A stretch of DNA of 39,924 nt from Deltaproteobacteria bacterium UBA5756 (GTDB taxonomy: Bacteria > Desulfobacterota > Syntrophorhabdia > Syntrophorhabdales > Syntrophorhabdaceae): contig DIFE01000014.1 in assembly GCA_002418985.1 (NCBI GenBank), positions 12,191-52,114 on the forward strand. Direction: 5' to 3'. The first letter of the stretch is position 1. Every line of letters starts with the position of its first letter. The translations under genes and the position numbers were made by a program. Shown here in pieces: positions 15,309-24,344 of this stretch. A model generated the notes under the pieces. It did no database searches. It saw only the letters and a program-made list of their open reading frames with translations, and was not told the origin of the DNA.

Positions 15309-16766
15309 ATGAAGATATTGATCGCTTCTCCCGAGATATTTCCCTTCGTGAAAACGGGTGGCCTCGCCGATGTCACGGGCGCACTGCCGAAAGCCCTGAG
15401 GGCGCTGGGGGTAGATGTCCGCGTCATCCTTCCCAAGCACAAGGGCATAGAGGAACTCGGTTTCCCCATGAAATACTCGAATCACAGGATATCCTGCCAG
15501 GTGTCCCAGTCTTTCGTTGACGCGGAGATCGTCGAGACCGAATATGACGGAATAACGGCCTACCTTGTAGAAAAAGACGAATATTATTACCGCGATTACC
15601 TCTATAGCACGCCTGACGGTGACTACCTCGACAATGCCGAACGGTTCATCTTTTTCGCCAAGAGCATCCTGGAAACCATCAAGGTCACCGGTTTCGTCCC
15701 CGACGTCCTCCACTGCAACGACTGGGAGACAGCCCTGGCACCCGTCTTTCTGAAGACAATCTATGAAAACGATCCCGAACTCAAGAAGGTGGCGTCCCTT
15801 TTGACCATTCACAATCTCGGCTACCAGGGGATATTCTGGCATTACGACATGCATCTTCTCAACATCGGCTGGGAGTACTTTACGCCCGATTCGCTTGAGT
15901 TCTTCGGGCACATAAACTTCCTGAAAGGGGGCATCGTCTTCGCCGACCTTTTGAGTACCGTGAGCAAACAATACAGCAAGGAGATCCAGACGCCCCTGTT
16001 CGGCTGCGGTCTCGACGGCGTTCTCACGACCAGGCGGCACGATCTCTATGGAATCGTCAACGGTATAGACTATGAAGACTGGAACCCACAGACGGACACG
16101 TACCTTCCCGGGCAGTACGGCATCGGGAAGATGGAAAACAAGGCGGTCTGCAAGAGAGCCCTTCAGCAGGCCTTTGATCTGCCCCTCAATCCCGATGTCC
16201 CGCTTGCCGCGACCATATCGCGACTTGCCGACCAGAAGGGGTTCGATCTCATTGCGGATGCCCTGGGAGAGATGAGGGACATGGGCATGCAGTATGTCGT
16301 CCTCGGTACGGGAGAGAGGAAATACCATGATCTCTTCACCGAACTCGCCAAAAAATATGCGGGGTCCTTTTCGATTAAAATAGCGTATGACAACAAGCTG
16401 GCACACCTGATGGAGGCAGGGGCGGACATGTTTCTCATGCCGTCGCAGTATGAGCCCTGCGGATTGAATCAGCTGTACAGCCTGAAGTACGGGACCGTCC
16501 CTGTTGTCAGGGGTGTCGGCGGGCTTGAGGACACGATCGTCGATTTCACCGGAAACCCTGAAAACGGGACGGGTTTCAAGTTCTACGAATACACGAAAGA
16601 GGCGATGCTGGATGCGATCGACCGGGCGCTTGCCCTTTATAAGGATTCGAAAGCGTGGCCGAATCTTGTCAACCGGTGCATGAAGGAAGATTTCTCCTGG
16701 GAAAAGTCGGCACGGGAATACCTCGAACTTTACAGGAAAGCAGTTGCAAAACATGAATCAAGCTGA
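15309..16766 (+). CDS. glgA: Glycogen synthase (ADP- or UDP-glucose dependent, GT5)
   Basis: A 485-residue glycosyltransferase that extends alpha-1,4-glucan chains. It has the N-terminal sugar-nucleotide loop VKTGGLADVTGALPKAL (about 15-31; K-x-G-G-L), the middle HNLGYQGIF and the C-terminal GT-B motifs (SRLADQKGFDLI; MPSQYEPCGLNQLYSLKYGTVPVVRGVGGLEDTIVD). Full length. It is the second gene of galT-glgA-kinase-receiver. Its last 14 bases overlap the kinase gene, an unusually close link between a storage-polysaccharide enzyme and a signalling pair. Confidence 0.96.
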   Translation: MKILIASPEIFPFVKTGGLADVTGALPKALRALGVDVRVILPKHKGIEELGFPMKYSNHRISCQVSQSFVDAEIVETEYDGITAYLVEKDEYYYRDYLYSTPDGDYLDNAERFIFFAKSILETIKVTGFVPDVLHCNDWETALAPVFLKTIYENDPELKKVASLLTIHNLGYQGIFWHYDMHLLNIGWEYFTPDSLEFFGHINFLKGGIVFADLLSTVSKQYSKEIQTPLFGCGLDGVLTTRRHDLYGIVNGIDYEDWNPQTDTYLPGQYGIGKMENKAVCKRALQQAFDLPLNPDVPLAATISRLADQKGFDLIADALGEMRDMGMQYVVLGTGERKYHDLFTELAKKYAGSFSIKIAYDNKLAHLMEAGADMFLMPSQYEPCGLNQLYSLKYGTVPVVRGVGGLEDTIVDFTGNPENGTGFKFYEYTKEAMLDAIDRALALYKDSKAWPNLVNRCMKEDFSWEKSAREYLELYRKAVAKHESS

Positions 16767-18489
16767 ACTGATCGGCAAGATCATAGAGGTCTCGCACTCG
16801 AACCTTGAGCTGACTGCGCGCATCAACGCAATCCTGAATATTATTTCGCAGGAGCTCAGGTTCGAAGAGGTCATAATCTATACCTTCGACAAGGACAAGC
16901 GGCTGACGTGCCGCTATGCCAACCAGAAGAGCACGCTTTTCGCGATACTGAGCCATTACCGCTGCCACATCGGGGAAGGCATCGTCGGCAGTGTAGCGCA
17001 GAGGAGATCTCCCCAGTTCTTTACTTTTAAAGACATATCGCCGAGGTTCGGCTGTCTGTTCTACCCCGAGCTGGACGACCACCTGGAAAGATTCAGAACA
17101 TTCTCGTTCCTTCCCCTTTCCGATGACAGCTATCTCTTCGGCGTCATCGTCCTGTGCTCTTCGGCGCGCGATTCCGTGCAGAACCAGGAAAAGGTCCTTT
17201 TGTCCGTGATATCCCGGGAAGTGGGCGGTATTCTTCGGGCCTTCGACCTTATCCTTTCATCGAAGAAGCGCATCAGCGAACTGGCGATGCTCTCAGAACT
17301 TGGCAAGATCCTGACATCGAATGTCGGCCCTTACGAGCTGTTGAAGAGCATAGCCCTCATCATCGCCAAGTCGCTCTCCGCCTCCTTTGTCTCCGTCAAG
17401 CTCGAGTACCCGCTTCTGAAGCTCGAGACGCAGCGTTTCACCTACGGCGTCATCGACGCCGCCGCGAAGGAGTACGTGGACCAGCTTGAGAAATCCGCCA
17501 TCAAGCTTCTTCGCCCCGTATCCCTCACAAACGGCTCTCAGGAGCAATTTGATAATCCTCCGGCGTTCTCCCTCTACGCCGCCCCTATTCTTTCAAAGAA
17601 CCGGGTGCTCGGCACGATCACGCTGGGCAGCGAAAGGTCGGACGAACAGCACAGCATCGAGGAGAACGGCCAGTACATAATCAATACCATCTCCAACTAC
17701 ATATCGAGCGGTCTGGAAAATACCCTGCTCAACACACGGCTCAGAAGCGTGGTGCGGGAATTGACGGACGCACAGAAAAGATTGATCGAACAGGAGAAAT
17801 TCCGCAGCCTTGGGGAAATGACGGCCAACATCGCCCATGAGATCAAGAACCCTCTTGTCATCATCGGCGGGTTTACGAAGCGGTTGGCCAAGAAGATGCA
17901 GAACGACCACACGGAAAACCGGTATATCGACATCATCCTCAACGAAGTCGCGCGCCTCGAGACCATTCTCAACGAAATACTCCATTACGTCAAGGAAACC
18001 CAGCCCTTTGAAGACTTCTGCAGGCTCCAGGATTTCCTGGAGGACATCCTGTACATTCTTTCTTCCGATCCCGCCTGGGAGTCCATCAAGATCATCAGGG
18101 ATTTCGCCGGTGACCTGGAGCCCGTACCCTGCGACAGCCAGCAGCTCAAGCAGGTTTTCATCAACCTCCTGATGAACGCCTTCGAGGCCATGCACGGCGG
18201 CGGCACCATATCGGTAAAGACCCGAAAAGTGATGTATAACGGGCAGTCCTTTGTCGCCGCATCGATAACGGATACCGGCGGCGGCATCGACCCGGCCATT
18301 ATCGATAACATATTCAACCCCTTCTTCACGACAAAGGAACGCGGCACCGGCCTCGGCCTTGCCATATCCAACAAGATTGTCACAAACCACAAGGGACATA
18401 TCGAGGTAGAGAACGTGGCTGGAAAGGGAGTGACGTTTGTGGTGTACCTCCCCATGAAAAATAATATGCTGCAAGAGGAGTTCGCATGA
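16753..18489 (+). CDS. GAF-domain sensor histidine kinase
   Basis: A 578-residue cytosolic kinase. Two GAF-like domains (about 15-165 and 185-330) precede the dimerisation helix with phosphoacceptor His362 (ANIAHEIKNPLVIIGGF) and a NtrB-type HATPase (VFINLLMNAFEAM N-box, ITDTGGGID G1, FFTTKERGTGLGLAI G2). The ATG at 16753 lacks a close ribosome site; a TTG at 16744 has AGGAAAG nearer and would add three residues. Either start overlaps the end of glgA. The next gene, a lone receiver domain, overlaps its stop by ATGA and is the likely partner. GAF ligands are unknown; a metabolite of carbon storage would fit the operon but is speculation. Confidence 0.92.
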   Translation: MNQAELIGKIIEVSHSNLELTARINAILNIISQELRFEEVIIYTFDKDKRLTCRYANQKSTLFAILSHYRCHIGEGIVGSVAQRRSPQFFTFKDISPRFGCLFYPELDDHLERFRTFSFLPLSDDSYLFGVIVLCSSARDSVQNQEKVLLSVISREVGGILRAFDLILSSKKRISELAMLSELGKILTSNVGPYELLKSIALIIAKSLSASFVSVKLEYPLLKLETQRFTYGVIDAAAKEYVDQLEKSAIKLLRPVSLTNGSQEQFDNPPAFSLYAAPILSKNRVLGTITLGSERSDEQHSIEENGQYIINTISNYISSGLENTLLNTRLRSVVRELTDAQKRLIEQEKFRSLGEMTANIAHEIKNPLVIIGGFTKRLAKKMQNDHTENRYIDIILNEVARLETILNEILHYVKETQPFEDFCRLQDFLEDILYILSSDPAWESIKIIRDFAGDLEPVPCDSQQLKQVFINLLMNAFEAMHGGGTISVKTRKVMYNGQSFVAASITDTGGGIDPAIIDNIFNPFFTTKERGTGLGLAISNKIVTNHKGHIEVENVAGKGVTFVVYLPMKNNMLQEEFA

Positions 18490-18845
18490 AAACAATAAGG
18501 GTGCTCGTCGTCGACGACGAGGAGAACATCAGGCTTCTATTCAAAGAGGAACTCGAGGAAGAGAATTACGAGGTGGAAACCGCGTCAAACGGCGTGGAGG
18601 CGCTGGAGAAACTGAAGAACTCGCCCTTCGACGTGGTGGTCCTCGACATAAAAATGCCCGTCATGGACGGCATACAGACTTTGAACGCGATAAAAAACAG
18701 GAACAAGGACCAGCCGGTAATCCTCTGTTCTGCCTACGGAGAGTTCAAGCAGGACCTGTCGAGCTGGGTTTCGGACGGATATGTTGTCAAGTCGGCGGAC
18801 ACACGGGAGCTGAAAGAGACCATCAAGGGAATTCTGGACCGGTGA
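18486..18845 (+). CDS. Single-domain response regulator (CheY/Spo0F-like)
   Basis: A 119-residue receiver with no output domain. It has the acidic pair VVDDEEN, phosphoacceptor Asp54 (VVLDIKMPVMDG), Ser in ILCSAYG and Lys in YVVKSAD. It overlaps the GAF kinase by 4 bases and should accept its phosphate, acting by protein contact or as a relay intermediate. The next kinase gene downstream (19150), which has no regulator of its own nearby, could also use it. Confidence 0.94.
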   Translation: MKTIRVLVVDDEENIRLLFKEELEEENYEVETASNGVEALEKLKNSPFDVVVLDIKMPVMDGIQTLNAIKNRNKDQPVILCSAYGEFKQDLSSWVSDGYVVKSADTRELKETIKGILDR

Positions 18846-18899
18846 GAATTTCGCAAGGAACCCTAAAGATGCCGATCCCCTGTCGTTGCCATAAAACCC

Positions 18900-18928
18900 T
18901 TGATATCAAGGATAATATGAACTATGAT
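18900..18928 (+). promoter_or_regulatory. Promoter of tRNA-Ala
   Basis: TTGATA (18900-18905), 17-base spacer, TATGAT (18923-18928); the predicted start is about 5 bases before the tRNA. The -35 lies inside a perfect 14-base palindrome, CCTTGATATCAAGG (18898-18911), which might be an operator or coincidence. Confidence 0.65.
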
Positions 18929-18939
18929 TATGCCTACCC

Positions 18940-19014
18940 GGGGGTGTAGCTCAGCGGGAGAGCACCTCGTTCGCAACGAGGGGGCCACGGGTTCAATCCC
19001 CGTCACCTCCACCA
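18940..19014 (+). tRNA. tRNA-Ala, anticodon CGC
   Basis: A full cloverleaf reads from the sequence: acceptor GGGGGTG/CACCTCC with one G-T pair, D stem GCTC/GAGC, anticodon stem CCTCG/CGAGG around the loop TTCGCAA (anticodon CGC at 18972-18974, reading GCG), five-base variable loop, T stem ACGGG/CCCGT with loop TTCAATC, discriminator A and encoded CCA. Confidence 0.97.
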
Positions 19015-19116
19015 AACCACGCAACACCGGATTTTCCTCTCACGGGCCGGGAACGACCTGCACTCAAGCATCGATATGCACTGAAGCAACGCAACCGGAC
19101 TCTGATCGTTCCTTGC

Positions 19117-19145
19117 CCATAACCCGGAACCCATAACCTCTCTTC
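19117..19145 (-). repeat. Heptad repeat copy at the start of the membrane kinase
   Basis: On the minus strand, units of the GGTNATR family (GGTTATG twice, with degenerate units between and after). It ends immediately before the ATG at 19150, so the usual ribosome-binding position is pyrimidine-rich. Confidence 0.55.
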
Positions 19146-19149
19146 TCCC

Positions 19150-21297
19150 ATGAGCCTTTACTCCAAAATCCTCCTTTTCTTCATAGGCGTGATAATCCTC
19201 CTTTCCATAGTCACGACCTATTCGGGCATACAATCCATCGAACAGATCGCCGTCAATGAGCTTGAAAAGAGTCTTGGTTCGGATATCAACCTTTTTTCCT
19301 TTTCCATGGACCGCGAATTCTATCATATCGAGGCCCAGCTCAGGTTTCTGTCGACAAGCAGCGGTTTCAGGGAGGCGGTGGCGCGGCGGGATGTCGGAAG
19401 GATCGGCGAGGTCTTCGCCGGGCAGCTTCGCGGCGGGAATGTTGATGTACTCCACCTTACCGACGACAGGAACAAGCCGATACTTACAGTGAGAAACCGC
19501 CTTACGAACGAGTCCCTGACCATCCCCCCCATGGATGCCCGGAATGCATCGAAAGGATTCACGTCCATCGAGAACGGTACGGGGAAGAGGGCGGCCCTCT
19601 TCGTTTCCGTGCCCCTTAAGGGGCAAAAGGCCATTCTGAGCCAGCTGGTCATTCTTGATAACGCAAGTCCCCTGGTGAGAAATCTGAGCGACCTCTTATC
19701 CCGCAAACGGGACGAACCCGTCTACGTTTCCATCTTCATGAATGAGAAACGAATGTTCAGTACTATTTTTTCCCTGACCGGTGCGCACACCCAGGATCTC
19801 CCCGAAGAGGTCACCAGCGCCCTTCACAGGGAGGGAAAGAACTATATCGGCAAGACCACCATCGGCAAGGCCCGCTATTACACTATCTATAAACCCTCGC
19901 CTTACAACGTGGAAGGATCCGGCGACTGGGCCTACGGCATTGCCGTCGATGAAGAAATCTTTTTGCCTTTCAAGAAACGCCTCCTTTTCATCCTGGTCAT
20001 GGTATCTGCCCTGGCAACGTCCGCGGCTATCGTCATAACCCTTTTGCTGACCCGGGGCGTCAACCCGTCGCTAAGGAGCATCCTGTCCATCTGCTCAAGC
20101 ATCGGGAAGGGGGACGCCCTGTCCCGCATTGACGAGAAGACAATAAAAATACGTGAATTCAGCCTTATAGCGTCATCGATCAACACGATGCTCGATTCGA
20201 TCTCTCAGCGGGAACGGACGATCGCCGAAAATATGAAAGAAATCAGCGCCATCAATACCGAGCTGAGAGAAAAGACAAAGACTATACGGCGGGATCGGAT
20301 GCGGTTTCTATCCATATTGGAGACAATGGATGAGGGGGTGGTCGCCCTCGATCATGAAGGCACCATTATTTACTACAACAGGGCCGCGGCGGCCATCACG
20401 GGGACGGACTCCGCGGAGGCGATGGGCAATTCGTACAGGATCGTCTTTCCGGCACTCAACGTTTCCGGGAATAATCACACCGTTCTTCAGGAATTCGTCA
20501 TCAGCAGGCAGGGCTCTGAAGAGCCCCTGTACCTCAGGGTCTTCGTATCCCCCTGGTCTCTGGAAAACAACGCGCCTCCCGGGCATATTCTGCTTCTGCA
20601 GGACGTGTCGAGGGAGAAAAAGATAGAGGAATTCAAGGCCGACTTCGTTTCTTCGATAAACCACGACATAAAATCCTTTCTCATGCCCGTTTCGGGGTTT
20701 CTCGGCAGGATCCTTCGGGGAAAGTACGGCGCCGTTGAGGGAGAACTCAAGAACAGGCTCTTCAGTATCCAGGAGAACGTATCGAAGATCCACCATCTCG
20801 TCGAGAACTACCTCAACGTGTCGAAGATCGAATCGGGAAAGCTCGATTTTGCCGTCAGCCCCTGCGATATAAATGAAATCATACGGGATGTCGTAAGTCT
20901 GTATTCGCCAAGGGTGACATTCACCGAAGGCGCCGGGCACGCTCTGGTTCTCGCGGACAGGGATTACATCGAACGGGTCATCATCAATCTCCTGGTAAAC
21001 GCCCTGAAGTTTTCTCCCGAGGATTCAGAGGTGGTAATCGGCACCCGCAGGGAGAATAACATGCTCGTAGTCTTCGTTAGGGACCGGGGTATGGGCATAC
21101 CCGCCGCGGAACTACCCTTCATTTTTGAAAGATACCGCCGCGGAAGTCTCGGACGCAAGGAAGAGGGCAGCGGCCTCGGCCTTTTTATCGTCAAGTCCGT
21201 CATTGAAGGCCATGGCGGCTCGATCCGGGTCGAGAGTACCCCCGGAAAGGGAAGCGTTTTTTCCTTTTCGCTGCCCGTCTTTCAGGGAGAGATATAA
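19150..21297 (+). CDS. Membrane PAS sensor histidine kinase
   Basis: A 715-residue inner-membrane kinase. TM1 is at about 6-26; a roughly 250-residue periplasmic sensor follows (double-Cache type by size and pattern, with YYTIYKPSPYN and WAYGIAVDEEIF), then TM2 (about 277-300), HAMP (300-355), coiled coil, one PAS (380-490), dimerisation domain with His505 (VSSINHDIKSFLMP) and HATPase (NLLVNALKFSP N-box, DRGMGIP G1, FERYRRG F-box, GSGLGLFIV G2). It probably senses a small extracellular ligand. No regulator follows it, so it is an orphan or pairs with the receiver at 18486. No purine-rich ribosome site precedes the ATG, because a heptad repeat occupies the place. Confidence 0.92.
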   Translation: MSLYSKILLFFIGVIILLSIVTTYSGIQSIEQIAVNELEKSLGSDINLFSFSMDREFYHIEAQLRFLSTSSGFREAVARRDVGRIGEVFAGQLRGGNVDVLHLTDDRNKPILTVRNRLTNESLTIPPMDARNASKGFTSIENGTGKRAALFVSVPLKGQKAILSQLVILDNASPLVRNLSDLLSRKRDEPVYVSIFMNEKRMFSTIFSLTGAHTQDLPEEVTSALHREGKNYIGKTTIGKARYYTIYKPSPYNVEGSGDWAYGIAVDEEIFLPFKKRLLFILVMVSALATSAAIVITLLLTRGVNPSLRSILSICSSIGKGDALSRIDEKTIKIREFSLIASSINTMLDSISQRERTIAENMKEISAINTELREKTKTIRRDRMRFLSILETMDEGVVALDHEGTIIYYNRAAAAITGTDSAEAMGNSYRIVFPALNVSGNNHTVLQEFVISRQGSEEPLYLRVFVSPWSLENNAPPGHILLLQDVSREKKIEEFKADFVSSINHDIKSFLMPVSGFLGRILRGKYGAVEGELKNRLFSIQENVSKIHHLVENYLNVSKIESGKLDFAVSPCDINEIIRDVVSLYSPRVTFTEGAGHALVLADRDYIERVIINLLVNALKFSPEDSEVVIGTRRENNMLVVFVRDRGMGIPAAELPFIFERYRRGSLGRKEEGSGLGLFIVKSVIEGHGGSIRVESTPGKGSVFSFSLPVFQGEI

Positions 21298-21325
21298 AAC
21301 GTCATGAATCGTAACATTTAAAAAT

Positions 21326-21354
21326 TTGACTTTTCCTTTCATCACATTTATAAT
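21326..21354 (+). promoter_or_regulatory. Near-consensus promoter giving a leaderless mRNA
   Basis: TTGACT (21326-21331), 17-base spacer, TATAAT (21349-21354). Only CACACG separates the -10 from the ATG at 21361, so transcription should begin at or within a base of the start codon. Confidence 0.85.
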
Positions 21355-21360
21355 CACACG

Positions 21361-22611
21361 ATGCGAAAAATCATACTTGTTTTACTGGTAGTTTTCCTTG
21401 CCTCCTGCAGTTATTTGCCCTGGGGCAAAAAGAAAGACGAAGATCCCTCCAAGACCGCCAAAAAGACCGACTCGGCCACCCAGAAAAAATCGGTTCGCGG
21501 CGATCCGGAAGAGGTCGCGGAACCCCAGTTGGGCGATATCAAGGTCATAGACGGTGTAGAATACATCTATACCCGTAACCGGAAATACATGTTGACACCC
21601 TACGAGCCGCCCTACGTGTGGATTCGTAAAGACCAGTACACCCCGGGCATAGGCGAGGCTCTTTCCTTCAGCGTCGGCGGCAGCGGCGGTCCCAGCAAGA
21701 AAGAGCGCGACGAGCTTGAGAAAAGGATAGCGAAGCTCGAGGAAGAGTTGAAAAAGAAAGGCATTCAGCCGCAGATGGCCTATCCCACGCAGATGGGATA
21801 TATTCCCGTGGGTCTCGGGTACATGCAGGGTCTCATTTCCTTCGAATATCCCTCCCCGAAGATGAAACGGCGGATCATCGTCCTTCCCGTTATAGACAAT
21901 ACGAACTACAAGTCGGAAGGCCTCGGGGAATTGGCCACAAAGCGCCTTATATCACGCCTCGAGAGCACCGGGACCGTTATCTGTATGGACCCCAATACGC
22001 TAAACATACGAGGTTCATACTTCGACGGAGCAAATGCGAAGAAACTGAATGATGATTTCGGCATCCAGGCGATCCTAAAAACCACACTCTCTGATGTTTA
22101 CACCAGTTCGTCCCGCATCGAGGGCAAGGACGAGAAGGAAACCTCGTTCGCGATGTCGAAGCTGGCAATAGATGTATTCAACACGGAAACCGGTAAAACG
22201 ATGAAGCAGCTGTCAGGCAGGAATCCGATATCCCTTTCACGGGAGAAGGGAGACCTCAGCACGGAAAAGGCGAAAATCAAGGCGATCGACCTTGCCATCG
22301 AGATGATCGCCGAAGACGTGCTCAAGACGGTTCTCTCCGTCGATTGGCATTCACGCGTAGCCTCTGTCGACGGTACCAAGGTTTACATCAATGCGGGCAG
22401 GCTGTCGGGGCTTGAAAAAGGCAAAGTCCTTGAGGTCTACGCCCCCGGCGAAGAGGTCATCGACCCCAGAACCAAACAGCCTCTGGGCAGGAAAAAAGGC
22501 GCCTTCAAGGGTGAACTGGAAGTCGTGGAGCTTTTCGGCGTCGATGCAAGCTGGGCGAAGACCAACAAAGGCGGCAGTTTTTCTCCCACCGATCTCGTTT
22601 ATGTAAAGTGA
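21361..22611 (+). CDS. Outer-surface lipoprotein with CsgG-like and FlgT-like parts
   Basis: A 416-residue predicted lipoprotein. The signal peptide MRKIILVLLVVFLASC has a lipobox ending at Cys16. Residues 20-50 are Lys/Asp/Ser-rich and disordered, and 118-138 form a charged helix. Residues about 165-330 resemble the CsgG/TolB-N type fold (RRIIVLPVIDNTNYKSEGLGELATKRLISRLE; IDVFNTETGKTMKQLSG; AIDLAIEMIAEDVLKTV). The C-terminus resembles FlgT (VDGTKVYINAGRLSGLEKGKVLEVYAPGEEVIDPRTKQPLG). I infer an envelope component, perhaps a secretion-pore or flagellar-ring-like accessory. The exact function is unknown. The message appears to be leaderless. Confidence 0.72.
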   Translation: MRKIILVLLVVFLASCSYLPWGKKKDEDPSKTAKKTDSATQKKSVRGDPEEVAEPQLGDIKVIDGVEYIYTRNRKYMLTPYEPPYVWIRKDQYTPGIGEALSFSVGGSGGPSKKERDELEKRIAKLEEELKKKGIQPQMAYPTQMGYIPVGLGYMQGLISFEYPSPKMKRRIIVLPVIDNTNYKSEGLGELATKRLISRLESTGTVICMDPNTLNIRGSYFDGANAKKLNDDFGIQAILKTTLSDVYTSSSRIEGKDEKETSFAMSKLAIDVFNTETGKTMKQLSGRNPISLSREKGDLSTEKAKIKAIDLAIEMIAEDVLKTVLSVDWHSRVASVDGTKVYINAGRLSGLEKGKVLEVYAPGEEVIDPRTKQPLGRKKGAFKGELEVVELFGVDASWAKTNKGGSFSPTDLVYVK

Positions 22612-22613
22612 AA

Positions 22614-22646
22614 ACAGGTTATTGGTTATAGGTAATGGGTGATAGG
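22614..22646 (+). repeat. Heptad repeat copy after the lipoprotein gene
   Basis: Four GGTNATR-type units (first one GGTTATT, then GGTTATA, GGTAATG, GGTGATA) starting just after the stop codon and ending at the terminator hairpin. Confidence 0.65.
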
Positions 22647-22647
22647 C

Positions 22648-22687
22648 GCCGGGCTGAGAAAATCTGCCCGGCATTCTGTTATTTTTT
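22648..22687 (+). terminator. Rho-independent terminator of the lipoprotein gene
   Basis: GCCGGGC (22648-22654) pairs with GCCCGGC (22666-22672) around an 11-base loop; ATTCTGTTATTTTTT follows, interrupted but T-rich. It lies between convergent genes and reaches the stop of the kinase on the minus strand. Confidence 0.65.
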
Positions 22688-24235
22688 ACCTTCCGTTTTT
22701 TTCAGGGGGAGATCGACCGTTATCTGTGTTCCCGGCGCGTTTGCCCCGGAGATTTCAAGACGCCCGCCGATGAAGGCGGCCCGCTCCCTCATTCCCAGAA
22801 TACCCAGAGACCCGTTGCTAAGCATCTCCTTGTCTGAGATCCCGCGGCCGTTGTCCCGGACCATTAGTTGGACGGCGCCTTCAGTCCTTAACAGAGAAAC
22901 TTCGAGCGTTGTCGCGTTAGCGTGGCGCATGACATTCGTCAGGGCCTCCTGAAGTATCCGGTACAGAGCGATGCTGGTGTTCTTGTCCGGGTCTATGGTT
23001 TGATCCATCCTGAGGGTCGTTTTCATGCCCGTCTGGTCGCAAAATTGCGTGACGGCATGGTCGACGGCGGCAGCAAGGCCGAAGTCGTCGAGGACGACGG
23101 GCCTCAATCCCGATGACACCCTCTGCACGGTGCCGGTGGCTTGTTTGACGAGCGTAAGCGCCGATGCGACCTTACCGAGGAGCTCTTTTTCATGAGCGGG
23201 TATCTTTTTGTTGAGCCAGCGCAGGTCCATGTTTATGACGGCCAGAATCTGCCCGAGGACGTCATGAAGTTCCCGTGCAATGGCGGCCCGCTCGTTCTCT
23301 CGTACTTCCTCGATGTGTGCCGACAGCCTGCGCATCTCCTCATAGGAAGACCTGAGTTTCTCCTCGGCCACAGCGTAATCGGTTATGTCGCGGATAGATT
23401 CTATCGCTCCCACCCGGTTGCCACGGTCATCGAGAAGCGGTGTGGCCGTCCCCCACAGACATGCCCCCTTGCCCCCATACAAGGCTCCCGTAAACGCCTC
23501 GGCAAAGATCGTGTCTCCGTTTTTCTTAACATAAATATATTTTGATTCCGAGCTTTCATCGCTGTCGCCGACGAGATCTATAAGGAGGTTCCGTCGTCTG
23601 CCGTAGAAAGGTATGGCATAGACATGGTTCGATTTTCCGATCATGTCCTTCTTGCCCACCCCGGTCATCTCTTCGATGGCACGGTTCCACGCGATCACCG
23701 TTCCCTCCCGGTCGATAACGAAGGTGGCATCGGGCAGGAACTCGATTATGTCCGACAGCCTTCGCTGGGACGCCCGGAGCACCCGTTCCATCCGCAGACG
23801 TTCAGTGATATCCCGGCCAATGGCGATCAGAAGCTTTCCATTCCCGGCGTCTGCAAGCTTTGCGGAGAAAAGGACCTTCCTTACCTCGCCGTTTCGTCTC
23901 GTGCAGTTGAGTTCGATACCATCGACGAGCTTTTTGTCGTAGAGCTCCTCGAGCATGGTGTTTCTGTCTTCGTTCCGGCCCCACATTCCGAGCTCGACGG
24001 TTGTTTTACCGAGCAATTCATCCCGTGTGTATGAGGACCAGCCTACGAAGGCCTGATTGATGTCGAGAATACGGCCGGTGCCAGGATCGGTCACGGCCAT
24101 GAGATCGGAGGAGAAATCGAAGAATAAACGATAAAGGTCCACCGTGACCGCCGCCCTCGGATCACTTTCCGGCTGTGGTTTCTGCCCCCTATGTCCTGAC
24201 GGGAAAGCGTCTCCGGTCTTGAGAGAATCCTTCAT
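22679..24235 (-). CDS. Cytosolic PAS sensor histidine kinase, NarL type
   Basis: A 518-residue soluble kinase. Two PAS domains (about 35-150 and 160-290, the second ending IRDITDYAVAEEKL), a HisKA_3 dimerisation domain with phosphoacceptor His324 (ARELHDVLGQILAVINMDLRWL) and HATPase (EALTNVMRHANA N-box, VRDNGRGI G1, SLGILGMRERA G2). The ATG at 24235 has GGAGG 4 bases upstream; an ATG at 24259 adds eight residues with no good ribosome site. No regulator is adjacent, so it is an orphan; by type its partner should be a LuxR-family regulator such as the one at 7683. Confidence 0.92.
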   Translation of the reverse strand: MKDSLKTGDAFPSGHRGQKPQPESDPRAAVTVDLYRLFFDFSSDLMAVTDPGTGRILDINQAFVGWSSYTRDELLGKTTVELGMWGRNEDRNTMLEELYDKKLVDGIELNCTRRNGEVRKVLFSAKLADAGNGKLLIAIGRDITERLRMERVLRASQRRLSDIIEFLPDATFVIDREGTVIAWNRAIEEMTGVGKKDMIGKSNHVYAIPFYGRRRNLLIDLVGDSDESSESKYIYVKKNGDTIFAEAFTGALYGGKGACLWGTATPLLDDRGNRVGAIESIRDITDYAVAEEKLRSSYEEMRRLSAHIEEVRENERAAIARELHDVLGQILAVINMDLRWLNKKIPAHEKELLGKVASALTLVKQATGTVQRVSSGLRPVVLDDFGLAAAVDHAVTQFCDQTGMKTTLRMDQTIDPDKNTSIALYRILQEALTNVMRHANATTLEVSLLRTEGAVQLMVRDNGRGISDKEMLSNGSLGILGMRERAAFIGGRLEISGANAPGTQITVDLPLKKTEGKK

Positions 24236-24344
24236 GCAACCTCCGCCTGATGTAATCATCCGCCGTCATGGACCATAAATGTCCGGAACATTGGATCTGA
24301 TCCCCATCGGCATTATCGCATGATATCCGGGGAAGGTATAGAGA

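Noticed and set aside
14958..16754. 598-codon open frame on the minus strand across galT and glgA
   Set aside because: It lies opposite two clear enzymes with all their motifs; its translation has no family pattern. It is a shadow of codon bias.
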